A DNA stretch of 64,000 nucleotides from Capnocytophaga gingivalis ATCC 33624 (GTDB lineage Bacteria; Bacteroidota; Bacteroidia; Flavobacteriales; Flavobacteriaceae). The notes below the pieces were generated by a model. That model ran no database searches and had not been told where the DNA came from. It saw nothing but the letters and a program-made list of their open reading frames with translations. The translations under genes were made by a program, and so were the position numbers. The stretch is from positions 62,001-126,000 of the forward strand of contig NZ_ACLQ01000019.1 in the NCBI RefSeq assembly GCF_000174755.1, written 5' to 3'. The number at the start of each line of letters is the position of its first letter. Within the stretch, counting starts at the first letter, position 1. Of this stretch, positions 50,786-60,484 are shown piece by piece.

Positions 50786-51772
50786 ATGACAAACATAAAA
50801 AAAATAGCCGTCCTCACCTCAGGAGGAGATGCTCCAGGGATGAATGCCGCCATACGTTCAGTAGTACGCACCTCTGTCTATCACAATATAGAAGTATTAG
50901 GAGTATACCGAGGCTACCAAGGAATGATAGAGAATGACTTTACTCCCTTAGATGCTCGTAGTGTACGCAATCTCATCAACCGAGGAGGTACTTTTCTTAA
51001 ATCAGCACGTTCTAAGGATTTCCGCACTCCTGAAGGCCGTAAGAAAGCCTATGAAAATCTTGTTGCAGCCGGAGCTGATGCCTTAGTAGTTATTGGTGGA
51101 GATGGATCTTTCACTGGTGCTCTTCTCTTCAATCAAGAATTTGGTTTTCCTGTCATGGGAATCCCTGGTACTATTGACAACGATATCTATGGGACTACCT
51201 ATACCTTAGGTTATGATACAGCCTTGAATACCGTAGTAGAAGCCATCGACAAGATCCGTGATACCGCCAGTTCCCACAATCGTATGTTCTTTATCGAGGT
51301 AATGGGGCGTGATGCTGGCTTCCTCGCTCTGAACTCTGGTATAGGAGGAGGTGCCGAAAAAATCCTTATTCCTGAGCAACATAGCACCTTGGAAGAACTT
51401 GTAAGCGAGATAGAGATCAACCACAATAAAGGAAAAATGTCCAATATTATTGTAGTTGCCGAAGGAGACACTACAGGAAAGAATGTCTTCGAACTTAAAA
51501 AATATGTAGAAAAGCAAAACCCCGATTACGATATTCGTGTCACTGTATTGGGACATATCCAGCGAGGCGGTGCCCCTACCTGCTTTGACCGTGTATTGGC
51601 GAGCCGTATGGGGGTAAAAGCTGTGGAATCTCTCCTCGAAGGTAAGTCTAACTATATGGTAGGTATCAATAATGACAAGATTGATCTCACCCCTTTAGAA
51701 AAAGCCATTAAAGGAGGAGAGAGCAAGCTTGATCCAGATCTTATCCGTATAGCTGAGATTATGAGTATATAA
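50786..51772 (+). CDS. pfkA: ATP-dependent 6-phosphofructokinase
   Basis: 328 residues of PfkA type. It phosphorylates fructose 6-phosphate in glycolysis. The ATP-binding LTSGGDAPGMNAAIRSVV (9-27), the substrate-binding GIPGTIDNDIYGTTYTLGYDTA (about 125-146) with catalytic Asp, and LGHIQRGGAPTCFDR are typical. A glycine (GGDGS, residues about 105-109) at the ATP-site position favours ATP over pyrophosphate. The gene has its own promoter and is monocistronic here. Confidence 0.95.
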   Translation: MTNIKKIAVLTSGGDAPGMNAAIRSVVRTSVYHNIEVLGVYRGYQGMIENDFTPLDARSVRNLINRGGTFLKSARSKDFRTPEGRKKAYENLVAAGADALVVIGGDGSFTGALLFNQEFGFPVMGIPGTIDNDIYGTTYTLGYDTALNTVVEAIDKIRDTASSHNRMFFIEVMGRDAGFLALNSGIGGGAEKILIPEQHSTLEELVSEIEINHNKGKMSNIIVVAEGDTTGKNVFELKKYVEKQNPDYDIRVTVLGHIQRGGAPTCFDRVLASRMGVKAVESLLEGKSNYMVGINNDKIDLTPLEKAIKGGESKLDPDLIRIAEIMSI

Positions 51773-51825
51773 TTCTTTTTAGTGAATTTAACAACACTCA
51801 CCCCTATCTATTAAAACATTTTTTG

Positions 51826-51833
51826 TAACTTTG
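51826..51833 (+). promoter_or_regulatory. -7 promoter box TAACTTTG for the polysaccharide locus
   Basis: TAnnTTTG match 17 bases before the ugd ATG; likely the main promoter for the following glycan genes. Confidence 0.6.
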
Positions 51834-51850
51834 CCAAAAATATTTTTTAC

Positions 51851-53170
51851 ATGAAAATAGCAGTTATTGGAACCGGTTATGTCGGTTTGGTATCAGGTAC
51901 TTGTTTTGCTGAAATGGGCAACAAAGTTACTTGTGTAGATGTCAATAAAGAAAAAATAGAAAATCTAAAAAAGGGAATTATCCCCATCTATGAACCAGGG
52001 TTAGAGGCCATGGTACTCAATAATGTAGCTAATAAGAATTTATTTTTTACAACAGAAATAGGTGAAGCCATCAAAGATGCTGAGATTGCTTTTATTGCTG
52101 TAGGTACTCCTATGGGAGATGATGGTTCTGCTGACTTACAATATGTACTTTCTGTAGCACAATCCATTGGAGAGACCATGCAGGGAAAGCTCATCATTGT
52201 AGATAAATCGACTGTACCTGTAGGTACTGCTGATAAGGTACATACTACTGTACAGAAAGCCTTGGATAAGCGAGGTGTCTCTCATGAGTTTTATGTAGTA
52301 TCCAACCCAGAGTTTCTCAAAGAAGGTAAAGCTATTCAAGATTTTATGAAACCTGACCGAGTTGTAGTAGGGGCTGATAGCGACTATGCATTAAGCCAAA
52401 TGAAGGCTCTCTATGCACCTTTCTTTATGCAACATGATGGCTTTATCGCAATGGACATTCGTTCGGCTGAAATGACCAAATATGCTGCCAATTCTATGTT
52501 AGCCACTAAAATCTCATTTATGAATGAGATTGCCAATATCTGTGAGCGTGTAGGTGCTGATGTGAATAAAGTACGTATAGGGATAGGGTCAGACAGTCGT
52601 ATTGGCTACAGTTTTATCTATCCTGGCTGTGGATATGGAGGTTCATGCTTTCCAAAGGATGTTTTGGCTCTAAAGAAATTGGCTGAGGAAGTCAATTACA
52701 AAGCTGAGCTTATAGAATCTGTGGACAATGTCAATAATCGTCAGAAATATGTCATTGCACAAAAAGTGATAAAAAAATATGGAGAAGACCTTACAGGAAA
52801 AACCTTTGCTGTATGGGGGCTCTCTTTCAAACCAGAAACGGATGATATGCGGGAAGCTCCTGCTATCTATATCATCAAGGAATTAGTAAAACGAGGCGCT
52901 AAGATACAAGCCTATGACCCTAAAGCTGTACATGAAGCCAAAGTATGTTACCTAAAAGGTGTTGAGCTAACTTATGTAGAAAGTAAATATGATGCTCTCA
53001 AAGGAGCCGATGCCCTCCTTCTCCTTACCGAATGGAAAGAGTTCCGTGTACCTGATTTTGAAGAGATCGGCAAGTTACTAAAAGAAAAGGTAATCTTTGA
53101 TGGACGCAATCAGTATAATGCTTTTGATTTACCTAACAAAGGGTTTGAATATATACAAATAGGAGTTTAA
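51851..53170 (+). CDS. ugd: UDP-glucose 6-dehydrogenase
   Basis: 439 residues. It oxidises UDP-glucose to UDP-glucuronate with two NAD. The N-terminal Rossmann motif is IGTGYVGLVSGTCFAEMGN (5-23), the catalytic cysteine is Cys266 in GCGYGGSCFPKDV, and the middle helix contains the substrate lysine in the MRSAEMTKYAANSML segment. C-terminal WGLSFKPETDDMREAPA is the second dinucleotide domain. First gene of the glycan locus. UDP-glucuronate would supply acidic sugars or, after epimerisation, galacturonate. Confidence 0.96.
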   Translation: MKIAVIGTGYVGLVSGTCFAEMGNKVTCVDVNKEKIENLKKGIIPIYEPGLEAMVLNNVANKNLFFTTEIGEAIKDAEIAFIAVGTPMGDDGSADLQYVLSVAQSIGETMQGKLIIVDKSTVPVGTADKVHTTVQKALDKRGVSHEFYVVSNPEFLKEGKAIQDFMKPDRVVVGADSDYALSQMKALYAPFFMQHDGFIAMDIRSAEMTKYAANSMLATKISFMNEIANICERVGADVNKVRIGIGSDSRIGYSFIYPGCGYGGSCFPKDVLALKKLAEEVNYKAELIESVDNVNNRQKYVIAQKVIKKYGEDLTGKTFAVWGLSFKPETDDMREAPAIYIIKELVKRGAKIQAYDPKAVHEAKVCYLKGVELTYVESKYDALKGADALLLLTEWKEFRVPDFEEIGKLLKEKVIFDGRNQYNAFDLPNKGFEYIQIGV

Positions 53171-53186
53171 TCAGGTAATAGATAAC

Positions 53187-54044
53187 ATGAAAATATTAGT
53201 AACTGGAGGGGCAGGCTTTGTTGGTTCTAATCTTTGTGAGGCCTTAGCTCAAAACCCTAACAATCAGGTTTATTCATTAGACAACTATTTTACAGGAAGT
53301 CGAGAAAACCATGTAGAAGGTGTCACTTATATAGAAGGGAGTACCGAACATATCTTTGAACTGATCGACTTTATCCCTGATCTTGTCTATCACTTGGGGG
53401 AATATTCTCGTGTAGAACAGAGTTTTGATGATATAGATAAAGTATTATTATTTAACAAAATAGGTACTCTTAAAGTATTGGAATTCTGTCGAAAACATAA
53501 GTGTAAGTTGGTATATGCGGGCAGTAGCACTAAGTTTGGTGATGGAGGTATAGGTAAAGATCAAAGTCCTTATGCTTGGAGTAAATCGTCCAACACAGAG
53601 TTAGTGAAAAACTATGGTAATTGGTATGGTTTAGAGTATGCTATTGTTTATTTTTACAATGTTTATGGTAAGCGTGAGATCCGCACTGGTAAATATGCAA
53701 CCCTTATTGCACTCTTTACTGAAAAAATGAAGAAAGGAGAACCCCTTACTGTAGTAAGCCCTGGTACGCAACAACGTAACTTTACTCATATTGAGGATAT
53801 AGTATCTGGATTACTTATTGTAGGAGAAAAAGGTAATGGAGATGGTTTTGGTATAGGAAGTCCCGAAACTTATACTGTTTTAGAGATAGCGAAGTTATTT
53901 GGAGGTGAGATACAAATGCTTCCCGAACGTAAGGGAAACCGTATGACCGCTGAAGTAGTTACCCAAAAAACAGAAGCATTGGGTTGGAAAGCCAAGAGAC
54001 ATATAAAGGAATTCATTGAAGGGTTGAGAAATAATATTTGGTAA
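53187..54044 (+). CDS. NAD-dependent epimerase/dehydratase (extended SDR)
   Basis: 285 residues, at the short end of the extended SDR sugar-nucleotide enzymes. The cofactor motif is GGAGFVGSNLCEAL (7-20), with the catalytic Tyr in SPYAWSKSSN (YxxxK), the Ser/Thr in YAGSSTKF and RQRNFTHIEDIVSGLL as the C-terminal substrate region. It starts 16 bases after ugd, so substrates may be UDP-glucuronate (to galacturonate) or UDP-glucose (to galactose for Glf). Specificity is inference. Its stop overlaps the start of glf. Confidence 0.85.
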   Translation: MKILVTGGAGFVGSNLCEALAQNPNNQVYSLDNYFTGSRENHVEGVTYIEGSTEHIFELIDFIPDLVYHLGEYSRVEQSFDDIDKVLLFNKIGTLKVLEFCRKHKCKLVYAGSSTKFGDGGIGKDQSPYAWSKSSNTELVKNYGNWYGLEYAIVYFYNVYGKREIRTGKYATLIALFTEKMKKGEPLTVVSPGTQQRNFTHIEDIVSGLLIVGEKGNGDGFGIGSPETYTVLEIAKLFGGEIQMLPERKGNRMTAEVVTQKTEALGWKAKRHIKEFIEGLRNNIW

Positions 54045-55147
54045 TGAAAGAATATGATTATCTAATTGTTGGAGCTGGGCTTTTTGGAGCTGTGTTCGCT
54101 TGTGAAATGACTAAAAAAGGAAAAAGATGTTTAGTTATTGATAAAAGAGAACATTTAGGAGGAAATGTATATTGTAAAGAGATAAAGGGAATACAAGTTC
54201 ACCAATATGGACCACATATTTTCCATACTAATGATAAAGATATTTGGAATTATGTAAATCAGTTTGCTGAATTTAATCATTTTATATATAGTCCTGTAGC
54301 TAATTATAAGGGTAAATTGTATAGTTTGCCTTTTAATATGAATACATTCTACCAATTATGGGGAGTTACCACACCTGAAAAAGCTCAACAAATTATAGAA
54401 AAACAGATTAAAGAAAGTGGTATTTCTTCTCCTAAAAACTTAGAAGAACAAGCTCTTTCATTAGTTGGGCGAGATGTATATGAAAAACTTATCAAAGGAT
54501 ATACAGAGAAGCAGTGGGGACGACCAGCAACAGAATTACCTTCTTTTATTATCAAAAGATTACCTTTGCGTTATATTTTTGACAATAACTATTTTAATGA
54601 TAGATATCAAGGTATTCCTATAGGGGGATACAATGTTATTATAGAGAATATGCTCAAAGGTATTGAAACCAAAACAGGAGTAGATTACCTTAAAAATAAG
54701 AGCTATTATGATAATATAGCTAACACTGTTGTATATACTGGTAAAATTGATGAGTACTTTGGTTATTGCTTTGGTGAACTGGAATATCGTTCTTTGAGAT
54801 TTGAAACAGAAATTTTAGAGATGGAAAACTTCCAGGGATGCGCAGGGATGAACTATACTGATGCTGAAACGCCCTACACTAGGATTGTGGAACATAAACA
54901 CTTTGAATTTGGCAAACAAAAACATACAGTTATTACCAAGGAATACTCTCAGAATTGGGATAGAGAAAAAGAAGCCTATTACCCTATAAATAATACAGCT
55001 AATCAAGAGTTGTATAATAAGTATAAAGAGAAAGCTTCTACTTTGACCAATGTTATTTTTGGAGGACGATTGGCAGAATATAGGTATTATGATATGCATC
55101 AAGTAATTGCTTCAGCATTACAGAGAGTAAAAACAATAAATAGCTGA
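54044..55147 (+). CDS. glf: UDP-galactopyranose mutase
   Basis: 367 residues from MKEYDYLIVGAGLFGAVFAC; the start overlaps the stop of the epimerase (TAATG). This flavoenzyme converts UDP-galactopyranose to UDP-galactofuranose. The FAD motif is VGAGLFGAVFA, the conserved HxFHT is in QYGPHIFHTNDKDIW and GYTEKQWGRPATELP carries the active-site Arg region; GGYNVIIENML and EYRYYDMHQVIA match Glf C-terminus. It implies galactofuranose residues in the glycan made here. Confidence 0.94.
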   Translation: MKEYDYLIVGAGLFGAVFACEMTKKGKRCLVIDKREHLGGNVYCKEIKGIQVHQYGPHIFHTNDKDIWNYVNQFAEFNHFIYSPVANYKGKLYSLPFNMNTFYQLWGVTTPEKAQQIIEKQIKESGISSPKNLEEQALSLVGRDVYEKLIKGYTEKQWGRPATELPSFIIKRLPLRYIFDNNYFNDRYQGIPIGGYNVIIENMLKGIETKTGVDYLKNKSYYDNIANTVVYTGKIDEYFGYCFGELEYRSLRFETEILEMENFQGCAGMNYTDAETPYTRIVEHKHFEFGKQKHTVITKEYSQNWDREKEAYYPINNTANQELYNKYKEKASTLTNVIFGGRLAEYRYYDMHQVIASALQRVKTINS

Positions 55148-55151
55148 TAGG

Positions 55152-56378
55152 ATGGTATTTGATAAACTAAAACAACATAAAAAGCTCATTGAAAATTTTT
55201 CTTATTTGTCTTTTTTACAAATACTCTCATTAATTACTCCTTTAATTACTTATCCTTATTTGGTAAAAACTTTAGGAGAGGTGATGTATGGAACTGTAGT
55301 ATTTGCACAGGCTGTAGTTACTTATTTTAATATTTTAGTTGTTTTTGGTTTTAATTTCACTGCAGCAAGAGACGTTAGTTTACATAGAGATAGCCCTAAA
55401 AAGTTGAGTGAAATTATTAGTGCAGTGACTATTATCAAAACATTATTTCTGATACTTTCATTATTATTAATATCATGTTATATGTTTTATACCTCCAAAA
55501 TGGATTATAGCTTATACTATTTATCCTTTTGGATATGTCTCAATGAAATTCTATTTCCTACTTGGTTTTTTCAGGGAATAGAAGAAATGAAATATATTAC
55601 TTTTATCAATTTTGGAATACGTGTTTTGTTTATAGGAATGATTTTTGTATTTATAAAATCACCTGATGACTATTTATTTTTCCCTTTGCTGAATGGAATT
55701 GGGGCTCTTTTGGCGGGAATTATTAGTTTCTCTTTATTATATAGAAAATACAAATTACAATTAATAAGAGTTCCTTTAAAAACACTTATTGAATATATAA
55801 AATCATCATACCATTTATTTATATCTAATATTTCTATTCAGATATATGTAAATGCCAATAAGATTATTATTGGTCATTTTTTGGGTATGCGAGAGGTTAC
55901 TTATTATGATTTAGCTGAAAAAATTACTAATATGGGAAAAGTTCCTCAGGGAATGATTAATCAGGTTTTATATCCTAAAATATCTTTAGAGAAGAATGGT
56001 TCTTTTTTAAGGAAAGTTCTCAAAGGTTCAATTCTTATGAATAGTTTTTTATATTTAATGGTTTTTTTATTTTCAAATGAGATTGTAGCTTACTTTGGAG
56101 GGAATGAAATAGTATTAAGAATACTATTCCTAACAGTACCTATCATAGGAATAAGCAACGTATTAATGATATTAACCTTGTTACCTTTTGGATATAATAA
56201 AGTTTTCACAAGAATTGTCTTTTTATCAGCTTTTTCTTATTCATTAATCGTTTTGACACTTTATGGATTCCATTCTATATCATTATATACACTTACAGCT
56301 ACCAATGTAGTTGTAGAGTCATTAGTTTCTATAATAGCATATATCTATATTAGAAGAAAAAAAATAATAGACTTATGA
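55152..56378 (+). CDS. wzx: Oligosaccharide flippase, Wzx-like
   Basis: 408 residues with 12 likely helices and few charges in them, typical of the MOP-superfamily polysaccharide flippases: SLITPLITYPYLVKTLGEVMYG, LFPTWFFQGIEEMKYITFIN, GNEIVLRILFLTVPIIGISN. It would move lipid-linked oligosaccharide units across the inner membrane. It begins five bases after glf and overlaps the next gene by four bases. Family-level call; specificity for a given glycan cannot be known. Confidence 0.85.
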   Translation: MVFDKLKQHKKLIENFSYLSFLQILSLITPLITYPYLVKTLGEVMYGTVVFAQAVVTYFNILVVFGFNFTAARDVSLHRDSPKKLSEIISAVTIIKTLFLILSLLLISCYMFYTSKMDYSLYYLSFWICLNEILFPTWFFQGIEEMKYITFINFGIRVLFIGMIFVFIKSPDDYLFFPLLNGIGALLAGIISFSLLYRKYKLQLIRVPLKTLIEYIKSSYHLFISNISIQIYVNANKIIIGHFLGMREVTYYDLAEKITNMGKVPQGMINQVLYPKISLEKNGSFLRKVLKGSILMNSFLYLMVFLFSNEIVAYFGGNEIVLRILFLTVPIIGISNVLMILTLLPFGYNKVFTRIVFLSAFSYSLIVLTLYGFHSISLYTLTATNVVVESLVSIIAYIYIRRKKIIDL

Positions 56379-57211
56379 GTGAAGATAAAAATATTAAAGT
56401 ATTAGTTTGTTGCCATAAAAAAGATGTAATGGCAACTCAATCACCTTATCTACCTATACAAGTAGGTAAGGCTATATCTAATACAGATTTAGGAGTACAA
56501 GGTGACAATACTGGAGATAACATAAGTGAAAAAAACCAAAGTTATTGTGAACTTACAGGTATCTATTGGGCTTGGAAGAATTTAAAAAATGTAGATTATA
56601 TTGGACTTTGCCATTATAGGAGATATTTTGATTTTCATAAGCAGGGGAATATGATAGCACACAGCACGATTATTCCTTCTAAAAATTTTGCAAAATTAGA
56701 TTTGTCAGTTCCTAAAAATGTTTTAAAAGAATTGGAGAAAGGCTACATCTTTATTCCTAAGAAAATAACTTATAAATATCCACTATACATTGATTATAGC
56801 ATTCATCACTTAAGTGAAGATATTCGTAAATTAGAAGAAATAATTAATATTCATTGTGAAGATAAATATAAGGAAGCTTTTAGTAAAGTTATTCATCATA
56901 ATAACAAACTAAGTCACTATAATATGTTTTTAATGTCTTGGAAAGAGTTTGATAGATATTGCCAATGGCTTTTTTCTGTTTTAGTGATTGCTGAGAAAGA
57001 GATTAACATAACCAATTACAATTCTGTCCAAAAACGTATTTTTGGATATATGGGGGAAAGACTTTTTAATATTTATATATATGCCAATCAGCTAAAAGTA
57101 AAAGAATTACCTATACTTAAAATTAGTGATGAAATAAACAATACTAATCTTATAAAACGAATTGCTAGAACTCAAGTCAATAGTTTAACCGCCTTACTCC
57201 ATAAAATTTAA
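56375..57211 (+). CDS. DUF4422 family glycosyltransferase
   Basis: 278 residues of the DUF4422 type, found in capsule and exopolysaccharide loci. The N-terminal KVLVCCHKKDVM (8-19), LGVQGDNTGDNISEKNQSYCELTGIYWAWKN (in pieces) and DYIGLCHYRRYF are the family signatures; it is believed to be a glycosyltransferase, so the donor and acceptor are unknown. The start overlaps the wzx stop by four bases. A+T-rich codon use matches the rest of the locus. Confidence 0.82.
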   Translation: MSEDKNIKVLVCCHKKDVMATQSPYLPIQVGKAISNTDLGVQGDNTGDNISEKNQSYCELTGIYWAWKNLKNVDYIGLCHYRRYFDFHKQGNMIAHSTIIPSKNFAKLDLSVPKNVLKELEKGYIFIPKKITYKYPLYIDYSIHHLSEDIRKLEEIINIHCEDKYKEAFSKVIHHNNKLSHYNMFLMSWKEFDRYCQWLFSVLVIAEKEINITNYNSVQKRIFGYMGERLFNIYIYANQLKVKELPILKISDEINNTNLIKRIARTQVNSLTALLHKI

Positions 57212-57213
57212 AA

Positions 57214-58107
57214 ATGGTTTCTATCATCATAGTCAATTATAATACTAAACAACTTACTTTGGATTGTCTTAAATCTATTTATGATCATACAACAGAAATA
57301 GATTTTGAGATCATTGTAGTAGACAATGCTTCCTCCGACAATTCAGTAGAAGCTATAAAAGCAACCTTTCCTTTAGTAAAAGTGATAGAACCTAATGAAA
57401 ATTTAGGGTTTGGTAGAGCTAATAATCTTGGTGCTAAATATGCTAAAGGCGAATATTTATTTTTACTCAATAGTGACACCTTACTTATAGAGAATAGTAT
57501 TAAAAAACTATATGATTTTTATATAGAAAATCAAGGAAAACTTCATATAGGAGTTTTAGGTTGTACTTTAGTAAATAAAGATTTAAATCTCATACATTCT
57601 GGGGGTGATTTCCCTACCATTTGGAGGTATATTTTTGATAATCCATTACGAGTTCTAAATAAGATTTTTAAAACAAATAAAAGTACATTTAAAAAATTTT
57701 CTTACAATGACACCCTGACTAAAGTAGATATGGTAACAGGAGCCGATATGTTTTTATCAAAAAAAAGTTTTGATAAGGTAGGAGGATTTGACGAGCGCTT
57801 TTTTCTTTATTATGAAGAAACAGATATGGAGTATAAACTTATGAAATTAGGATGCTCTCATTATATCACAAATATTACAAAAATAATTCATTTGGAAGGT
57901 GGAAGTATGAGTTATTCCAATTGGAAACGAAAGATTGTCCAAAATAGTCAAACACTTTATTTTAAACTTAATCATTCAAAGTTTTTTTGGTTATATGGAC
58001 TATATGAGTTTTTGATAACTCCAATAAGATTTTTACAATTCAAATATTCTTTCAAAGATAATTTAGACTTTGTTAGAAGTAATATGAAAAATATTTTTTT
58101 AAATTAA
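57214..58107 (+). CDS. Family 2 glycosyltransferase
   Basis: 297 residues. The GT-A fold is clear: VSIIIVNYNTKQLTLDCLKSI (2-22), IIVVDNASSDNSVEAIK, LGFGRANNLGAKYAKGEY, and DxD-like LLNSDTLL. The middle has a TGADMFLSKKSFDKVGGFDERFF and the C-terminus a hydrophobic stretch. Similar to WbbL-type rhamnosyltransferases in layout (rhamnose or other deoxyhexose donors possible), but specificity cannot be inferred. Two bases after the DUF4422 gene. Confidence 0.85.
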   Translation: MVSIIIVNYNTKQLTLDCLKSIYDHTTEIDFEIIVVDNASSDNSVEAIKATFPLVKVIEPNENLGFGRANNLGAKYAKGEYLFLLNSDTLLIENSIKKLYDFYIENQGKLHIGVLGCTLVNKDLNLIHSGGDFPTIWRYIFDNPLRVLNKIFKTNKSTFKKFSYNDTLTKVDMVTGADMFLSKKSFDKVGGFDERFFLYYEETDMEYKLMKLGCSHYITNITKIIHLEGGSMSYSNWKRKIVQNSQTLYFKLNHSKFFWLYGLYEFLITPIRFLQFKYSFKDNLDFVRSNMKNIFLN

Positions 58108-58119
58108 AATAGTACAAGT

Positions 58120-59343
58120 TTGATAAAAAAGGAAGAAGCTTATAAGGGAGTGCGTGTTATTTTCTACTTAAATGTTTTTTACATTTTAGTAAGTTATCTT
58201 CATGCTATATTTGTAGGGTCTTATAATGGAGATTTTTTGAATGTTTCAGTGAATTTAGACTTTATTTTTTTAACCCTCATTGTTTTTTTTTGCATATTAC
58301 CTTATTGGGTCCAATGGAAAATTTACAAATATTTCAAAAAAAAGGAAAAAAGAAGAAAAAGTATATATATTGATATTCAATATATTAAAAACTTTGTCTA
58401 CATAATTTTATTATTACATGTATTTGCAACTATTATTTTCGACGTAAATAGAGTTGGTGCGCCTCCATATGAAGCCCCTATTGTTATTAAGTTTTTCATA
58501 CAAATTCTTTTAAGATTTAATTCTTTTTTATGGGGATCCTTTCTGTTTTTTTTACTCCCTAAGAAAAATAAAGGAGCGTTGATTTTAACAATATTTTTAA
58601 TGCTGTTAATAGGTATATTGAGAGGGTCTTTTGGTGTAATTTACAGTGTTTTTTTATTATTTTTAATAAAATATTTCAATAGCATTATAAGAATTATAAA
58701 GAAAAAAATCGTTTTTGTCCTTATAGGAATTGCTTTTTTCCCAGCTATTGTGGAATTTGCTTATTCACAAAGAGATATTATAAGGAATAGTAATGAAAAA
58801 AAGATAGAAAATCAAAGTCTTATTGCAGGAAAATTGATAGGAAGAATGTCTAGTTTTTCCAACAGTGCGATTTTAGTAGATAATGTTTTTACATATTTTT
58901 TGTTAGCTCAAACATTTGATAATTATTTTTATCAAAAGGGAATGCTTGTTGCTATAAGTACTTCCTATGAAAAAAGAGGTTTTAAAACTCCTGAAAAAGT
59001 TCTGTTACCTGATACTCCTGATGGTTCTTCATTTATGTTAGGAACAACAGGAATTCTAATTTTTTCTTTGTATAATTCACCAATAGCTTTTATTTTAAAT
59101 CTTTTTTCTATCATCATTGTATCACTAATAATATATGGAATTTTATTAAGAATTAAATTTGAATATAATAAAGAGTTAGCATATTTATTATTAGTTGGCC
59201 CTACACTAAGTGGTGTAGCAGGGGAATATGCTTTTAATCTGATAATAGTAGTCATATTTTTCATAACTTTATTTTTATTTAGATTTTTACAAAAACTTAT
59301 TGTATATGAGGGTCAAATATATAGACACAATCTGCACAAATAA
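58120..59343 (+). CDS. wzy: O-antigen polymerase, Wzy-like
   Basis: 407 residues, about ten to eleven helices, with a long periplasmic loop containing the DTPDGSSFMLGTTGILIF region. Such polytopic, poorly conserved proteins next to wzx are usually Wzy, polymerising repeat units in the periplasm. The start is TTG at 58120; there is no close in-frame ATG. The end overlaps the next gene by 38 bases. Call is by topology and context; a ligase or O-acetyl transferase is less likely. Confidence 0.7.
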   Translation: MIKKEEAYKGVRVIFYLNVFYILVSYLHAIFVGSYNGDFLNVSVNLDFIFLTLIVFFCILPYWVQWKIYKYFKKKEKRRKSIYIDIQYIKNFVYIILLLHVFATIIFDVNRVGAPPYEAPIVIKFFIQILLRFNSFLWGSFLFFLLPKKNKGALILTIFLMLLIGILRGSFGVIYSVFLLFLIKYFNSIIRIIKKKIVFVLIGIAFFPAIVEFAYSQRDIIRNSNEKKIENQSLIAGKLIGRMSSFSNSAILVDNVFTYFLLAQTFDNYFYQKGMLVAISTSYEKRGFKTPEKVLLPDTPDGSSFMLGTTGILIFSLYNSPIAFILNLFSIIIVSLIIYGILLRIKFEYNKELAYLLLVGPTLSGVAGEYAFNLIIVVIFFITLFLFRFLQKLIVYEGQIYRHNLHK

Positions 59344-60472
59344 GATGCATGCTATTTTTAATGCATCTCTATTGGCTATGTTAATCAATTTGTACTCTGA
59401 TATTATTTTTTCTGGCGAAAAAAGAAATATGAGTGATGTGATAAATATTTTGAAAGAAAACCATATTGATGTTAAGAACGTTAGAAAAAGAAATCTATAT
59501 CTAATCACAACCCACTCTGGTATTCGTGCATTTTTAACATTTTGCTTAAGTTTTTTTTACAATTTATACTTCATAATTTCTAGTAGAAAAAATGATCTTT
59601 TAGTATTTAACTATAATAATTTATTTTCTGTAAGAAGTATAAATTTTTTCAATAAATTTTTTAATAGGAATATCCTTATATTTTGTCATGGTGAAATGGA
59701 GTTCCTAATATCTGATACAAAACAATATGGACTTCTAAATACAATTCTGACTTATTTTGGAAAAAATTTTTTCTTAAATAAACAAATAAAAATGCACCCT
59801 AAAATAAAATTTGTAGTAATGGGGGATTCTATATTATCAAATATAAAGAGTGTAATTCCTAATAATATTTCAAAATCTTTTATCTCTATAGACCATTCTT
59901 ATTTCTTTAGAAGAAAAGAAAACTCAGAACTTCCATTTAATAATAAGAAAATAAAAATTGGAACAGTTGGCACTTTTTCGAAAATAAAAGGAGGAGAAGA
60001 CTTTTTTAAATTATATAATCTGATAGGTCCTGATAAAGTGGACTTTTCTATAACAGGAAGAATCTTCTATGAGTCATATATTTTTGATTCTATGAAAATA
60101 GATATCCCTAAAAATAGAGGAAAAAATATGATCCCAAGAAATGAATTAGAAGAAAGAATAGAAAAGTTAGATATTATCTTATTTTTTTACCCTAAAACTT
60201 CCTATAAATTAATAGCTAGTGGCGCTATTATGGATGCAATAAATATGAGAAAACCCATTTTAGCTATTAAAAATGATTATTTTGAATATATTTTTAGAAA
60301 ATTTGGACGTTTTGGCTTTTTAGTTAATTCAGTTGAAGAAATGGCTACAATTTTGAAAACAATTAGAAAGGAAGATTTGTCATTTGATTTTGATTCTATA
60401 CAAAAAGAAATGAATATTTCTAAAATAACTGAACAGCTTAAAAGAAATCTTATTGATATTAATTTATTTTAG
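59306..60472 (+). CDS. Divergent glycosyltransferase (GT-B like)
   Basis: 388 residues from MRVKYIDTICTNKMHAIF; the start lies 38 bases inside wzy. It has a polar N-terminal half with ILIFCHGEMEFL, a linker and a second half with IKIGTVGTFSKIKGG-EDFFKLYNLI, which resembles the nucleotide-binding half of GT4-type enzymes, and a FFYPKTSYKLIASGAIMDAINMRKP acidic region. No clean EX7E is seen. I call it a glycosyltransferase by fold-like pattern and context; donor unknown. Confidence 0.65.
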   Translation: MRVKYIDTICTNKMHAIFNASLLAMLINLYSDIIFSGEKRNMSDVINILKENHIDVKNVRKRNLYLITTHSGIRAFLTFCLSFFYNLYFIISSRKNDLLVFNYNNLFSVRSINFFNKFFNRNILIFCHGEMEFLISDTKQYGLLNTILTYFGKNFFLNKQIKMHPKIKFVVMGDSILSNIKSVIPNNISKSFISIDHSYFFRRKENSELPFNNKKIKIGTVGTFSKIKGGEDFFKLYNLIGPDKVDFSITGRIFYESYIFDSMKIDIPKNRGKNMIPRNELEERIEKLDIILFFYPKTSYKLIASGAIMDAINMRKPILAIKNDYFEYIFRKFGRFGFLVNSVEEMATILKTIRKEDLSFDFDSIQKEMNISKITEQLKRNLIDINLF

Positions 60473-60484
60473 AAAAAATTACAA

